Positions 25,384 to 33,928 of a DNA stretch of 45,679 nt are shown piece after piece. The stretch's first letter is position 1; each line of letters begins with the position of its first letter. Origin of the DNA: Myxococcota bacterium (lineage in GTDB: Bacteria > Myxococcota_A > UBA9160 > UBA4427); assembly GCA_029243605.1 (NCBI GenBank), contig JAQWRT010000006.1, positions 1 to 45,679 of the forward strand. Reading direction: 5' to 3'. Position numbers and translations under genes: made by a program. Below the pieces are notes generated by a model that searched no databases, was not told where the DNA came from, and saw nothing but the letters and a program-made list of their open reading frames with translations.

Positions 25384-26904
25384 ATGCTTTCCCACAGCGA
25401 CTCCGACCGCCGCCTGCTCGACCTCGTCCACCCCCCGGAGTGGCAAAACCCCTCACCGAAGGGGCGCTACAACCTGGTGGTGTTGGGAGCTGGAACCGCC
25501 GGCCTAGTGACCGCGGCCGGGGCGGCCGGCCTGGGCGCCCGGGTGGCCCTAGTGGAACGGGCCGAACTCGGAGGCGACTGCCTCAACGTGGGCTGCGTGC
25601 CCTCGAAGAGTCTCCTGCGCAGCGCCCACGCCGCGGCCGAACTCCGGGAGGCCGAGGCCCTGGGCGTACGCAACAGTGGCGGCGGCTCGGTGGACTTTGC
25701 CGCCGCGATGGATCGAATGCGCGCCGTGAGGGCCCGCATCGCCCCCAACGATTCGGCCGCCCGCTTCAGTGAGGAATTGGGCGTCGATGTCTTCTTCGGC
25801 GAGGGTCGTTTTAGCGGCCGGCGCCAGCTCGAGGTCGCGGGTCAGACCCTCAATTTTCGCAAGGCGGTGATCGCCACCGGGGCCCGGGCCGCGGTGCCCC
25901 CCATCCCCGGGCTCGAAGAAGCCGGCTACCTCACCAACGAAAATGTTTTCGATCTCGAGGAATTGCCGGCCAGGCTCCTCGTGCTCGGGGGCGGGCCCCT
26001 GGGCTGCGAACTCGCCCAGTCCTTTGCCCGCATGGGAGCGCGGGTCACCCTGGTGGAACTCGCCGACCAATTCCTCCCGCGCGAGGATCCCGAAGCCGCC
26101 CAACTGCTCTTCGAACAACTCGAACGCGATGGCGTCGAGGTGCGACTCTCGACCTCTCTGGCCCGGGTCCAGGGCCTACCCGGCGGAGAAAAAAACGCGC
26201 TTCTGGCACGAGCGGGCTCCGAGGAGAATGTGGCTTGCGATCAGATCCTGGTTGCGGTGGGGCGGGCCCCCAATGTCAACGGCATCGGGCTCGAAGCCGC
26301 GGGTGTCGTCCATGACCGAGTTCGGGGGGTCCACGTCGACGACACTTTCTGTACGGCGAACCCGAACATCTACGCCGCAGGCGACGTCTGCATGGCGCAC
26401 AAATTCACCCACGCCGCGGATTTCGCCGCCCGAGCGGTGATCCAAAACGCGCTCTTCGCCGTCGGTCCCTTCGGACGCAAGAAGCACAGTGACCTGACCA
26501 TCCCCTGGTGCACCTACACCGATCCCGAGATCGCCCAGGTCGGCCTAGGGGAAGCCGAAGCCGCCGAGCAGGGGATCGAGATCGAGACCTTCACACGCCC
26601 CTTCTCCGAGGTCGATCGCGCCATCGCCGACGGGCGCGATGCCGGCTTCGTCAAGATTCGGGTGGCCCGAGGAAGCGACCGCATCCTGGGTGCCACGGTG
26701 GCGGGCTACGGAGCCAGCGACCTGATCGGCGAAATTGCCGTCGCCCAGGCCGCAGGTCTGGGGCTGGGTGCCCTGGCCGCGGTCATTCATCCCTACCCGA
26801 GCCGGGCCGAGGCCATCCGACAATTGGGCGACGCCTATAACCGAACCCGGCTGACCCCCTTGGTCAAGCGACTCTTCAAGGGCTATCTCGACTTCCTCCG
26901 CTGA
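25384..26904 (+). CDS. FAD-dependent pyridine nucleotide-disulfide oxidoreductase, mercuric-reductase-like
   Basis: A 506-residue class I flavoprotein disulfide reductase. FAD motif LVVLGAGTAGLVTAAGAA is near 31-48. The redox-active pair is Cys66/Cys71 in GGDCLNVGCVPSK. The NAD(P) motif LLVLGGGPLGCELAQSF lies near 200, YAAGDVC binds FAD, and the C-terminal dimer motif is HPYPSRAEA, where true glutathione reductases have HPTxxE. There is no N-terminal HMA domain and no C-terminal vicinal cysteine pair, so it is not a classical MerA. Substrate is unknown; being cotranscribed with the TVP38 and arsS-like genes suggests metalloid or thiol chemistry. Many databases would call it mercuric reductase. 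Confidence 0.88.
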   Translation: MLSHSDSDRRLLDLVHPPEWQNPSPKGRYNLVVLGAGTAGLVTAAGAAGLGARVALVERAELGGDCLNVGCVPSKSLLRSAHAAAELREAEALGVRNSGGGSVDFAAAMDRMRAVRARIAPNDSAARFSEELGVDVFFGEGRFSGRRQLEVAGQTLNFRKAVIATGARAAVPPIPGLEEAGYLTNENVFDLEELPARLLVLGGGPLGCELAQSFARMGARVTLVELADQFLPREDPEAAQLLFEQLERDGVEVRLSTSLARVQGLPGGEKNALLARAGSEENVACDQILVAVGRAPNVNGIGLEAAGVVHDRVRGVHVDDTFCTANPNIYAAGDVCMAHKFTHAADFAARAVIQNALFAVGPFGRKKHSDLTIPWCTYTDPEIAQVGLGEAEAAEQGIEIETFTRPFSEVDRAIADGRDAGFVKIRVARGSDRILGATVAGYGASDLIGEIAVAQAAGLGLGALAAVIHPYPSRAEAIRQLGDAYNRTRLTPLVKRLFKGYLDFLR

Positions 26905-26970
26905 TCCCCCACCCGCGCGAAGGCCCCCGAGCGATTGAGCGGGCCACCTCCCGCGCTACCCTGCCCCGCC

Positions 26971-27579
26971 ATGCCCCTCCCTATCACCGTCGTCAGCGGC
27001 ATCCCGCGCTCGGGCACCTCAATGATGATGAGCATGCTCGGAGCCGCCGGCCTGCCCCTGCTCTCGGACGACAAGCGTGCGCCCGACCCCTCGAACCCAC
27101 GGGGCTATTTCGAATTCGAGGCGGTCAAGAGCACGCAAAAAGACCCGCGCTGGCTCGAGGGCGCGGCGGGACACGCGGTCAAGGTCGTCCATGCCCTGCT
27201 CCATGCGCTCCCCGAACGCTACGCCTATCGAGTCCTCCTTATGCGTCGCCCCCTGGAGTCGGTGGTCGCCTCCCAGAACCGGATGCTCCAGCGCCTGGGC
27301 CAAACCGGGGGCGGAATCGACGACGAGCGTCTAGCGCAAATCCTCTCGGCCCAGCTCGACGAGTCGCGTCAACTCCTCGAAGAGCGGGCCTGTTTCGAGT
27401 GGATCGAGGTCGACTACCCCGGGCTCATGGCCGACCCCCTTTCCAAGTTGCGACATCTCGGCGATTTTCTCGACCTCCCCCTTGATTCAGCTTCCGTAAT
27501 CGAGTGCATTAGACCCGAGTTCAACCACGCTACCAGCCCGCTCGCCCCAAGGGGCACTGCGAGTGATGGAGATCTTTGA
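26971..27579 (+). CDS. Sulfotransferase-family protein
   Basis: A 202-residue PAPS-dependent sulfotransferase-like protein. The 5'-phosphosulfate loop SGIPRSGTSMMMSML is at the N-terminus, and LMRRPLESVVASQNRML matches the 3'-phosphate motif with its Arg and Ser. It is shorter than usual (about 250-300), with the C-terminal part compressed. No PAPS-making genes are nearby. Its TGA overlaps the ATG of the rhodanese gene (TGATG), implying translational coupling, so sulfur handling may link the two. The ATG at 26971 puts the loop at residues 9-17, as expected. Confidence 0.85.
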   Translation: MPLPITVVSGIPRSGTSMMMSMLGAAGLPLLSDDKRAPDPSNPRGYFEFEAVKSTQKDPRWLEGAAGHAVKVVHALLHALPERYAYRVLLMRRPLESVVASQNRMLQRLGQTGGGIDDERLAQILSAQLDESRQLLEERACFEWIEVDYPGLMADPLSKLRHLGDFLDLPLDSASVIECIRPEFNHATSPLAPRGTASDGDL

Positions 27580-28016
27580 TGACCCTGCCCAATCAGCCAG
27601 ACCGTCCACGCTCTGCGTCCCTGATCCTGCCCGGGCTCTTGCTGAGCCTGACCCTGCTGGCGCTCTCGGCCTGTAGCCCAGGGGGCCCTGGGAGCATTCG
27701 CGCCGTTAGCCAAGCCGAGGTTTCCGAAAGCCTCGGCGATGCCGGAGCCCCACTCCTGCTCGACGTTCGTACCCCGCGCGAGTTCCAGAGCGGCCATATC
27801 CCCGGCGCCGTCCATATCCCCGATACGGAAATTCTCGCGCGCCTGGACGAGGTTCGACGGGAGAGCGCGGACCGAGGCGTCATCATCTACTGCGAGAGCG
27901 GGGGCCGAGCCCTCCGAACCGCGAGCACCCTGCTCGACCAAGGCTTTACGAATGTCGGCCACCTCGACGGGGACATGTTGGCCTGGCGCCAAGCGGGCCT
28001 ACCCACCGCGCCCTAA
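27579..28016 (+). CDS. Rhodanese-domain lipoprotein
   Basis: A 145-residue protein. An N-terminal signal with lipobox LSAC (cleavage before Cys near residue 32) predicts a lipid-anchored periplasmic protein. The single rhodanese domain has LLDVRTPREFQSGHIPGAVHIP and the active-site Cys in YCESGGRA, with loop length as in single-domain sulfurtransferases. It should carry a persulfide and transfer sulfur in the periplasm or outer membrane. ATG 27579 overlaps the sulfotransferase stop by one base; a TTG one codon earlier is less likely. Its stop codon is the first TAA of the 12-bp repeat array. Confidence 0.9.
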   Translation: MTLPNQPDRPRSASLILPGLLLSLTLLALSACSPGGPGSIRAVSQAEVSESLGDAGAPLLLDVRTPREFQSGHIPGAVHIPDTEILARLDEVRRESADRGVIIYCESGGRALRTASTLLDQGFTNVGHLDGDMLAWRQAGLPTAP

Positions 28017-28017
28017 C

Positions 28018-28065
28018 CCCTAACTCAAGCCCTAACTCAAGCCCTAACTCAACCCCTAACTCAAC
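28018..28065. repeat. Four tandem copies of a 12-bp repeat
   Basis: Units CCCTAACTCAAG, CCCTAACTCAAG, CCCTAACTCAAC and CCCTAACTCAAC lie head to tail, with a partial CCCTAAC before and CCC after. The array lies between the rhodanese and terB-like genes and begins at the rhodanese stop codon. Each unit carries TAA. It is too short and gapless for a CRISPR; likely a slippage-prone minisatellite. Confidence 0.9.
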
Positions 28066-28146
28066 CCCGGCCGACCCCAATGGTGGCCATTCAATCCTGC
28101 GCCAGCCCCCCTATCGGGACTTTCGATTGCGGAGACAAAGAAGACC

Positions 28147-28701
28147 ATGCCGAACCTCCTTCGATTCATCGGACTGGGCCGCAACACCGGCCCCAGCGCC
28201 AGCGAACAGGCCGACGAGGCCCTACACCCCATCGTGGAGGCCCTGGAAGGCCTCAAGCCCGAGAGGGCCCGCTTCTTCGCGGCTTTCGCCTACGTCCTGG
28301 CGCGGGTCGCGGGTGCCGATTTGCGCATGGAGGCCGAGGAAACCGAGTCCATGGTGGCCACCCTGGCCGAATTGACCGAGGTCTCCCAGGACGAAGCGCG
28401 CCTGGTGGTGCAGATCGCGAGTGCTCGCATGGACGACCTCGAGGCCACCCACAACTATTTGGTCACCCGAGAGTTCGGGAAACTGAGCGATACCGCCGAG
28501 AAAATCCAGTTGCTCGAGTGCCTCTATGCCGTCGCGGCCGCCGACGGGACCATCACCGGAGACGAGAGCAACGAGGTCGCGAGCATCGCCGAAGAAATCG
28601 GGCTCTCGCGCTCGGATGCCGTCGCCCTGCGCTCACGATTCCGCGACAAACTCGCCGAGTTCCGAAAACTCGAAGGCGAGCGAACTTCGGCGAAGGACTA
28701 G
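28147..28701 (+). CDS. TerB-family protein
   Basis: A 184-residue all-helical protein of the TerB/DjlA-N-like family. It shows FFAAFAYVLARVAGADLRMEAEE and, in the second repeat, LLECLYAVAAADGTITGDESNEVASIA, the paired acidic-residue pattern thought to bind metal. TerB proteins are tied to tellurite and stress responses, but distant members work as general sensors. It stands alone among plus-strand genes; no terC/D/Z genes are nearby. Its TAG stop shares a CTAG with the stop of the convergent P-loop gene. The ATG at 28147 gives the standard family length. Confidence 0.87.
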   Translation: MPNLLRFIGLGRNTGPSASEQADEALHPIVEALEGLKPERARFFAAFAYVLARVAGADLRMEAEETESMVATLAELTEVSQDEARLVVQIASARMDDLEATHNYLVTREFGKLSDTAEKIQLLECLYAVAAADGTITGDESNEVASIAEEIGLSRSDAVALRSRFRDKLAEFRKLEGERTSAKD

Positions 28702-29381
28702 CTTCGCACCAGGAGCAGGGTGCGCGGGTCGAGGCCTACGTGGAGGTCGTGAAGGTCCTCGTTCTCGTGGTCCTTGATGGCACGCAGGGTAATTTCGTCG
28801 CCCTTGGCTTCCAGGGTCACGATGACGTTCAAGGCCTCTTCCACCCCGGAAACCGAGGCCAGACCCTCGCTGCCCCCCGTGGTTTCCAAGGTCAACCAGG
28901 CCTCGGCTGCCAAATCGCCCACCATGGAACGAATCCCCTCGAGGTCGTCCTGGGTAATCTGCTCCGCGTCCAAGCCGTCGAGTACGATCAGAGTGGGCCT
29001 GGCACCCGCCTCGATCTCCACTTTGAGGGCATCGCTGAGCTTGCCGACGCTGAAGCCATCCTTACGGTAGGAACGGATCCGGCGGTGGTCATCGATTTCG
29101 GCGTGGCTGGCGGTGGGGTCATCCAAGTGCGTACTCGCCGCCAGAGCCAGATAGACCGTGTCGTAATAATCGCGCACGTGGGAAACCGTCTGGTCGAGAA
29201 CCACGTGGAGCACCGTACCGCCCCGCAATAACTCGTCGATGGCCACGCCAACCAGGAAGCATGATTTGCCAACGCCGGGGCCGGCGATGCAGGCACCGAC
29301 GTTGCCCACCCCGAGGCCTCCGTGAAGGCCTTTCTCGAGCAGTCGCATCGGACTGCGCGCATTTACGAATTTTCTATACAT
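28698..29381 (-). CDS. P-loop ATPase, RecA/KaiC-like, unknown role
   Basis: A 227-residue soluble ATPase. Walker A is AGPGVGKSC (near 33-41) and Walker B is PTLIVLDGLD (near 129-138), with the strand order and compact size of a RecA/KaiC/DnaB core. The first 32 residues (SPMRLLEKGLHGGLGVGNV) resemble the lead-in of KaiC domains, where the ATPase targets a partner. The function is unknown to me. AGGAG precedes the ATG. It starts 27 nt after the EF-G stop, so it is probably cotranscribed with fusA and may act in ribosome or stress biology. No DNA-binding tail is visible. Confidence 0.75.
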   Translation of the reverse strand: MYRKFVNARSPMRLLEKGLHGGLGVGNVGACIAGPGVGKSCFLVGVAIDELLRGGTVLHVVLDQTVSHVRDYYDTVYLALAASTHLDDPTASHAEIDDHRRIRSYRKDGFSVGKLSDALKVEIEAGARPTLIVLDGLDAEQITQDDLEGIRSMVGDLAAEAWLTLETTGGSEGLASVSGVEEALNVIVTLEAKGDEITLRAIKDHENEDLHDLHVGLDPRTLLLVRS

Positions 29382-29408
29382 CGGGCCAACTCCTGGCGCC
29401 CAACGCGA

Positions 29409-31511
29409 CTATTCCTCGTCGTCGGGAATCTTCGAGTGGTACTTCTCCTTGAGTTCCTTCTGGACCTCAGACGGGGCGGGCGAGTACTTCGCGAATTCCA
29501 TGGTGAACTCGGCCTTGCCCTGAGTCATGGAGCGGAGATCGGTGGCGTAACCGAACATCTCGCTGAGCGGCACCTCGGATTCCACCCGGGAGAAACCATC
29601 CTCTTCGGTGGATCCGATGATGTGTCCACGACGCTGCATGATGGTTTTCAGAATAGCACCCTGGAATTCGCCGGGACCCTCGACCTCGAGCTTCATGATG
29701 GGCTCCAGAATCTGGGGCTTTGCCTCTCCGTAGAATTTCCGGAAAGCACCGCGGGCCGCGGCCTGAAAAGCCATTTCCGATGAATCAACGCTGTGGGACT
29801 GACCGTCGTTGATCACCACCCGAAGGCCAAGAACCGGGAAGCCAATCAGCCGCCCCTTGTCCAGGGACTGCCTGAAACCCTTCTCAACCGCGGGGATATA
29901 CTCGGTGGGAATCGAGCCGCCTCGGATCTCGCTGATGAACTGGAAGTCCTGGTCGCCGTCGTCACCATCGGGAATCGGCTCCACGTAGCCCGCAACCCGG
30001 CCAAATTGACCCGAACCACCCGTCTGCTTCTTGTGGGTGTAGGTGAAATCGACCTTCCGAGAAATCGTCTCTCTGAAGGCCACCTGGGGCTGCCCGGTTT
30101 CCACTTCGCAGCTGTATTCCCGCTTCATCCGCTCGACGTAAACATCGAGATGCAATTCGCCCATTCCCGAGATGACCGTCTCATTGCTCTCGGGATCGAC
30201 GGCCGCACGGAAGGTCGGATCCTCGCGCACGAAGCGACCCAGGGCCTTGCCCATATTGTCGGTGCTCTTCTGATCCTTCGGCTTGATGGAAAGCGAGATC
30301 ACCGGGTCGGGCACATGCATGGAAGTCATGGCCATATCGATTTTGCCGTCGGTAAAGGTGTCGCCGGAAGCACAATCGATCCCAAAGAGGGCCACGATAT
30401 CGCCTGCCGAGGAGGAATCGATCTCCTCCATCTCGTCGGCGTGCATCCGAATCAGTCGTCCGACCTTGACCTTCTTCTTGTTCCTCGAGTTGAAGATCGT
30501 GTCGCCCTTGGCCAGCGTTCCCTGGTAGACACGCAGGTAGGTCAGCTGCCCGTAGCGGGTATCCTCGAGCTTGAATGCCAGGGCCACCAAAGGCTGATCG
30601 GGGTCGCTATGAACTTCGATCTCAGCTTCATCGTTCGAGAGATCAACGCCCGTATTCTTGATATCCAGGGGACAGGGCAGATAGGCCTTAACCGCATCGA
30701 GCAGGGGCTGAACGCCCTTGTTCTTGTAGGCCGAACCGAGGAAAACCGGGGTCAGATCCATGGAAAGAGTGCCGACTCGCGTGGCTTCGTGGATCAACTC
30801 CTCGGTGACGTTCTCTTCGAGAATCGCCTCCATGAGTTCATCGGAGAACATCGAAACTGCATCGAGCATGGTCTCCCGCGCGACTGCGGCGGCATCCTTC
30901 ATGCTGTCAGGAATTTCTTCCTCCACGATCTCTTCACCGTTGTCGCCGAGGAACATCAGTGCCTTCATGCGGATCAGATCAACCACGCCCTCGAACTCTG
31001 CCTCGAGGCCGATAGGAAGCTGAAACATCACGGCATTATGACCGAGCTTCTCTCGCAGCTGGCCCGTGACCTTGGCGGGATCGGCGCCCGAACGATCGAG
31101 CTTGTTGATGAATGCGATCCGCGGAACCTTATATCGCTTCATCTGACGGTCCACGGTCATGGACTGGGACTGGACACCCGCCACGCCGCAAAGAATCAGC
31201 ACGGCTCCGTCGAGGACGCGCAGAGCGCGCTCCACCTCGATGGTGAAGTCGACGTGACCGGGGGTGTCGATGATATTGATCTCGGAATCGCCCCAGACAC
31301 AATGGGTCGCCGCCGACGCGATGGTGATTCCGCGCTCGCGTTCGAGCTCCATGGAGTCCATGGTGGCTCCGACCTCATCCTTCCCGCGAACCTCGTGGAT
31401 CGCGTGGATGCGCCCGGTGTAGAAGAGCACACGCTCGGTCAGGGTCGTCTTGCCCGAGTCGATGTGTGCGCTGATTCCGATATTTCTGACTTTCTCGATG
31501 TCGTTAGCCAT
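29409..31511 (-). CDS. fusA: Elongation factor G, mitochondrial-EFG1/spdEFG1-like
   Basis: A 700-residue translocation GTPase. The P-loop is AHIDSGKT (15-22), DTPGH and NKLDR follow, with domain II, the domain IV tip and a domain V ending in [20 protein letters not shown]. It closely follows mitochondrial EFG1, for example [36 protein letters not shown] and [13 protein letters not shown]. This makes it the spdEFG1 type known from spirochaetes, planctomycetes and delta-proteobacteria. It promotes tRNA-mRNA translocation; a separate recycling EF-G may exist elsewhere. It is not in a str operon here. The 291 nt upstream (31512-31802) hold no gene that I can find. Confidence 0.95.
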   Translation of the reverse strand: MANDIEKVRNIGISAHIDSGKTTLTERVLFYTGRIHAIHEVRGKDEVGATMDSMELERERGITIASAATHCVWGDSEINIIDTPGHVDFTIEVERALRVLDGAVLILCGVAGVQSQSMTVDRQMKRYKVPRIAFINKLDRSGADPAKVTGQLREKLGHNAVMFQLPIGLEAEFEGVVDLIRMKALMFLGDNGEEIVEEEIPDSMKDAAAVARETMLDAVSMFSDELMEAILEENVTEELIHEATRVGTLSMDLTPVFLGSAYKNKGVQPLLDAVKAYLPCPLDIKNTGVDLSNDEAEIEVHSDPDQPLVALAFKLEDTRYGQLTYLRVYQGTLAKGDTIFNSRNKKKVKVGRLIRMHADEMEEIDSSSAGDIVALFGIDCASGDTFTDGKIDMAMTSMHVPDPVISLSIKPKDQKSTDNMGKALGRFVREDPTFRAAVDPESNETVISGMGELHLDVYVERMKREYSCEVETGQPQVAFRETISRKVDFTYTHKKQTGGSGQFGRVAGYVEPIPDGDDGDQDFQFISEIRGGSIPTEYIPAVEKGFRQSLDKGRLIGFPVLGLRVVINDGQSHSVDSSEMAFQAAARGAFRKFYGEAKPQILEPIMKLEVEGPGEFQGAILKTIMQRRGHIIGSTEEDGFSRVESEVPLSEMFGYATDLRSMTQGKAEFTMEFAKYSPAPSEVQKELKEKYHSKIPDDEE

Positions 31512-31802
31512 GATTCGCCTCGATATAAGCACGGAGCGGAGGGCAAACAGTGCCACTTCCGACGGGTGGTCGATCTCAATACCGCGCAGTTTCGGGGGGT
31601 TATTGGAAGATCGAGCGGGCGCACACTAGCCAGCCAGCGCCGACTCTGCGACCCCGAAAACGCCAGATTCCACTCGCAATTCACTCTGCCCCGCGGGAAT
31701 CGCCGATTAGGGCGCCCGATCCGCCGTCCAACCCTGGGATTCGGCGACGCTGAACACCGCCACAGGCCCAGGATCCAGCCCGGGAAGGCGGGGCGTGAAC
31801 GC

Positions 31803-32735
31803 CTAGGCGAGGACGTCCCCGGCCGAGAGTCCGGACTCTCCGGCGCTGACCTTCTTGCCGCCGGGGCCGCGTACTCGGCTGATTCGTAAAACAATTTCCC
31901 CCGCCCCGGCCACGCTCATGGGCCCTTCGGGAGCGACTTCGAGCACGGTTCCCGGCTCGGCCCCGTGGGCCCCTCGCTCGGCCACGCAGCCGAAGAGCCG
32001 ATAGGTCTCGCCACCGAATTCGGTCCAGGCGGCGGGTTGGGGGTCGCAGCCCCGAATCAACCGATCAATCTCTTCCCCGGGCCGACTCCAGTCGATGCGC
32101 GCGACCTCATCGTCCACCAGCCCCTGAAAACTGGCCCCGGCGGCGCTCTGAGGGGTAAAGGCGGCGCTTCCATCGGCCACCGCGGCCACCGCCTCAGTCA
32201 TGGCTTCGATGCCCAGGGGGTAGAGTTCGTCGAAATAGAGCGATGCACTCGTGGCCCCAGGACCAATGCTCACCCCGCCCTTCTGGATCACGATGGGTCC
32301 AGTATCCACCCCTTCGTCGGGCCGAAAGACCGTCACCCCGCTTTCCTCGGCGCCCTCGATGATCTGCCAGGCCAGGGCGTTGCCCCCGCGAAAAGCCGGA
32401 AGCAGAGAGGGGTGGAAACAGAGGGAACCCAAACGCGGCCCCTCGACGATCTCGGGCGGCAGGATGACCGTGGTAAAGGCGAGGACATTGAGGTCGGCCT
32501 GGTGCGATCGGTACTCGTCCACGCGTTCGGCCAGGGCAATGCCCTTACGGCGGTAGGCCTTGTGGCGATAGAGCGGCCAGCCGCGCTCTTCGCTCTCGGC
32601 GGCCAGGGGGTCTACCCGACCCCGCGCGTCCGGGGGGACATGAACCGCCACCAGTTCATGACCCGCTTCGGCCAACTGGATGGCCACATCCCGCCCGAAG
32701 GGGGCCTGTCCAAAGAGTGCGATACGAAGTCCCAT
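31803..32735 (-). CDS. Formyltransferase/10-formyl-THF hydrolase-domain protein (ALDH1L1 N-domain-like)
   Basis: A 310-residue protein with a formyltransferase Rossmann fold and a C-terminal OB-like domain. It resembles the hydrolase domain of 10-formyltetrahydrofolate dehydrogenase along its length: IALFGQAPFGRDVA, ADLNVLAF, LGSLCFHPSLLPAFRGG, DEGVDTGPIV, FDELYPLGIEAMTEAV and IDWSRPGEEIDRLIRG. Catalytic His (HPSLLP) and Asp (GVDTG) are kept. It could deformylate 10-formyl-THF, or formylate a sugar or tRNA substrate; fmt-like residues SLLPxxRG are shared. ATG 32735 is chosen. It sits between infA and fusA on the same strand. No aldehyde dehydrogenase domain follows. Confidence 0.82.
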   Translation of the reverse strand: MGLRIALFGQAPFGRDVAIQLAEAGHELVAVHVPPDARGRVDPLAAESEERGWPLYRHKAYRRKGIALAERVDEYRSHQADLNVLAFTTVILPPEIVEGPRLGSLCFHPSLLPAFRGGNALAWQIIEGAEESGVTVFRPDEGVDTGPIVIQKGGVSIGPGATSASLYFDELYPLGIEAMTEAVAAVADGSAAFTPQSAAGASFQGLVDDEVARIDWSRPGEEIDRLIRGCDPQPAAWTEFGGETYRLFGCVAERGAHGAEPGTVLEVAPEGPMSVAGAGEIVLRISRVRGPGGKKVSAGESGLSAGDVLA

Positions 32736-32795
32736 AGCCGCGGAGACTAACACGCCGCAGACCCGGACACTCCCTGGCCCGGCGCTCGAAGACGC

Positions 32796-33449
32796 CTAGA
32801 TGGGAACTCGGCTGCGGTCCCCAACCAGGCCCTTGGGCCGGGCGGGAGAGCCAAAGGCCAACGAGTGCGCTGGGATCGAAGACGTGACCAGGGAGCGCGT
32901 TCCGATCACGCTATGGTCGCCGATGGTCACCCCAGCCAACACGGTCACGTCGGCGGCCACCCAAACATGATCCCCAATTTCCACCGCTCGCGGCCTCTCC
33001 GGGCGTTGCTCGTCAATGGCGTGCTGGTCCGAGTCCCAGACCCGGGTGCCCGGCCCCAGCCAGGTTCCCCGGCCCAGGCGAACCCCAGCCTTGGCGGAAA
33101 CCTGGGCGCCGTTGAGAAAACCCTCGGCGCCGATCTCCAGCTTCGCTCCCTGGTAGGCGTTCAAAATCACCGGGCCAAGATCACTTCGCAGCCAGGTGTT
33201 CTCGCCCACCACCACCTCGCCCCCGCTGCGAACCGAAATACGGACTCCGTCGGGACGCCGCTCGGTGGCCACCCCGGCCCCGATGCGAACCCTCGCACCC
33301 GGCTCCAGGGCAAAGGTCGCCCGGGCGAAAGCCGACGATGCGGTGGGGTGAATTTCGAGCCCAGGATGACGGCGCATCAGGGTTCGGATCCGCCGGCGAT
33401 CGGCGGCAGCCACCATGCGCATGTAGAGCCCCAGCCAAAAATTGCGCAT
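32796..33449 (-). CDS. Hexapeptide-repeat O-acyltransferase
   Basis: A 217-residue left-handed beta-helix (LbH) acetyl/acyltransferase of the galactoside/maltose-acetyltransferase group. Repeated [LIV]-G-x4 turns run from about residue 45 to 190 (LEPGARVRIGAGV, EIGDHVWVAADVTVLAGVTIGDHSVIGTRSLV). DSDQHAID supplies the likely catalytic His. The tail reads SLAFGSPARPKGLV, typical of the family. It probably acetylates a cell-surface sugar or glycolipid; the acceptor is unknown. ATG 33449 (MRNFWLG) is preferred; a GTG three codons upstream is possible. It lies between infA and the formyltransferase-like gene. Confidence 0.87.
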   Translation of the reverse strand: MRNFWLGLYMRMVAAADRRRIRTLMRRHPGLEIHPTASSAFARATFALEPGARVRIGAGVATERRPDGVRISVRSGGEVVVGENTWLRSDLGPVILNAYQGAKLEIGAEGFLNGAQVSAKAGVRLGRGTWLGPGTRVWDSDQHAIDEQRPERPRAVEIGDHVWVAADVTVLAGVTIGDHSVIGTRSLVTSSIPAHSLAFGSPARPKGLVGDRSRVPI

Positions 33450-33496
33450 GCTCGACACGCCTCGACCGTGCGCCCGGGAAAGACTCAGCCCCTCAT

Positions 33497-33733
33497 TCAG
33501 GGGGCGTTCTGGCCTTCGCGCAGACGGAAGGTGATAAAACCGTGGGTGGGGTCATAAGGGGAGAGACCCACTGTGACCCGATCGCCCGGGATCACGCGAA
33601 TTCGAAATCGGCGCATACGGCCGGAGAGCTGGGCGGTGACCACCTGGCCCGACTCGAGGGTAATCTGATAGCGACCTCCGCCGAGGATCTTATCGACGCT
33701 TCCCGTCGCCTGAATCAGGTCGTCTCGAGCCAA
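33497..33733 (-). CDS. infA: Translation initiation factor IF-1
   Basis: A 78-residue S1/OB-fold protein that occupies the ribosomal A site during initiation. The whole sequence matches the family: GSVDKILGGGRYQITLESG, then the hallmark LSGRMRRFRIRVIPGDRVTVGLSPYD. The start codon is TTG at 33733, giving MARDDLIQ; no in-frame ATG exists close by. GGAG at 33742-33745 lies 8 nt upstream, which fixes the start. It differs from the usual infA in the spc operon by being followed by an acyltransferase. It is the first gene of a minus-strand run that ends with fusA and the P-loop ATPase. Confidence 0.95.
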   Translation of the reverse strand: MARDDLIQATGSVDKILGGGRYQITLESGQVVTAQLSGRMRRFRIRVIPGDRVTVGLSPYDPTHGFITFRLREGQNAP

Positions 33734-33741
33734 ATGCCATT

Positions 33742-33745
33742 CTCC
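33742..33745 (-). promoter_or_regulatory. Ribosome binding site fixing a TTG start of infA
   Basis: GGAG on the minus strand, 8 nt before TTG 33733. An out-of-frame ATG lies between, so the family N-terminus and this spacing decide the start. Confidence 0.75.
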
Positions 33746-33928
33746 ATGAGTTGCCGGTTGAGGATCATACCAGAAAGGCCTCAGGAACCCGGCGGGCCAG
33801 AATTTCGGCGAGCAGGCCGGAGTTCTTCCTGGGCCGCCGGCACCCTAGCACGGGGGGTTGGGTCCGGCGAGAAAATGACCGCCGGATGGGCAGCATCCCG
33901 GGCCCGGGGTGCTAATTTCCCGCCCGCT

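Noticed and set aside
25384..26904. Mercury resistance (merA)
   Set aside because: No HMA domain, no C-terminal vicinal cysteines, and no merR/T/P; only the general disulfide reductase core is present.
28018..28065. CRISPR-like repeats
   Set aside because: Units are 12 bp with no spacers and no cas genes nearby.
28147..28701. Tellurite resistance operon
   Set aside because: Only one TerB-like gene; no terC, terD or terZ neighbours.
29793..31889. 698-codon plus-strand ORF opposite fusA
   Set aside because: Shadow of the EF-G gene; low-complexity His/Asp/Gly composition typical of an antisense frame.
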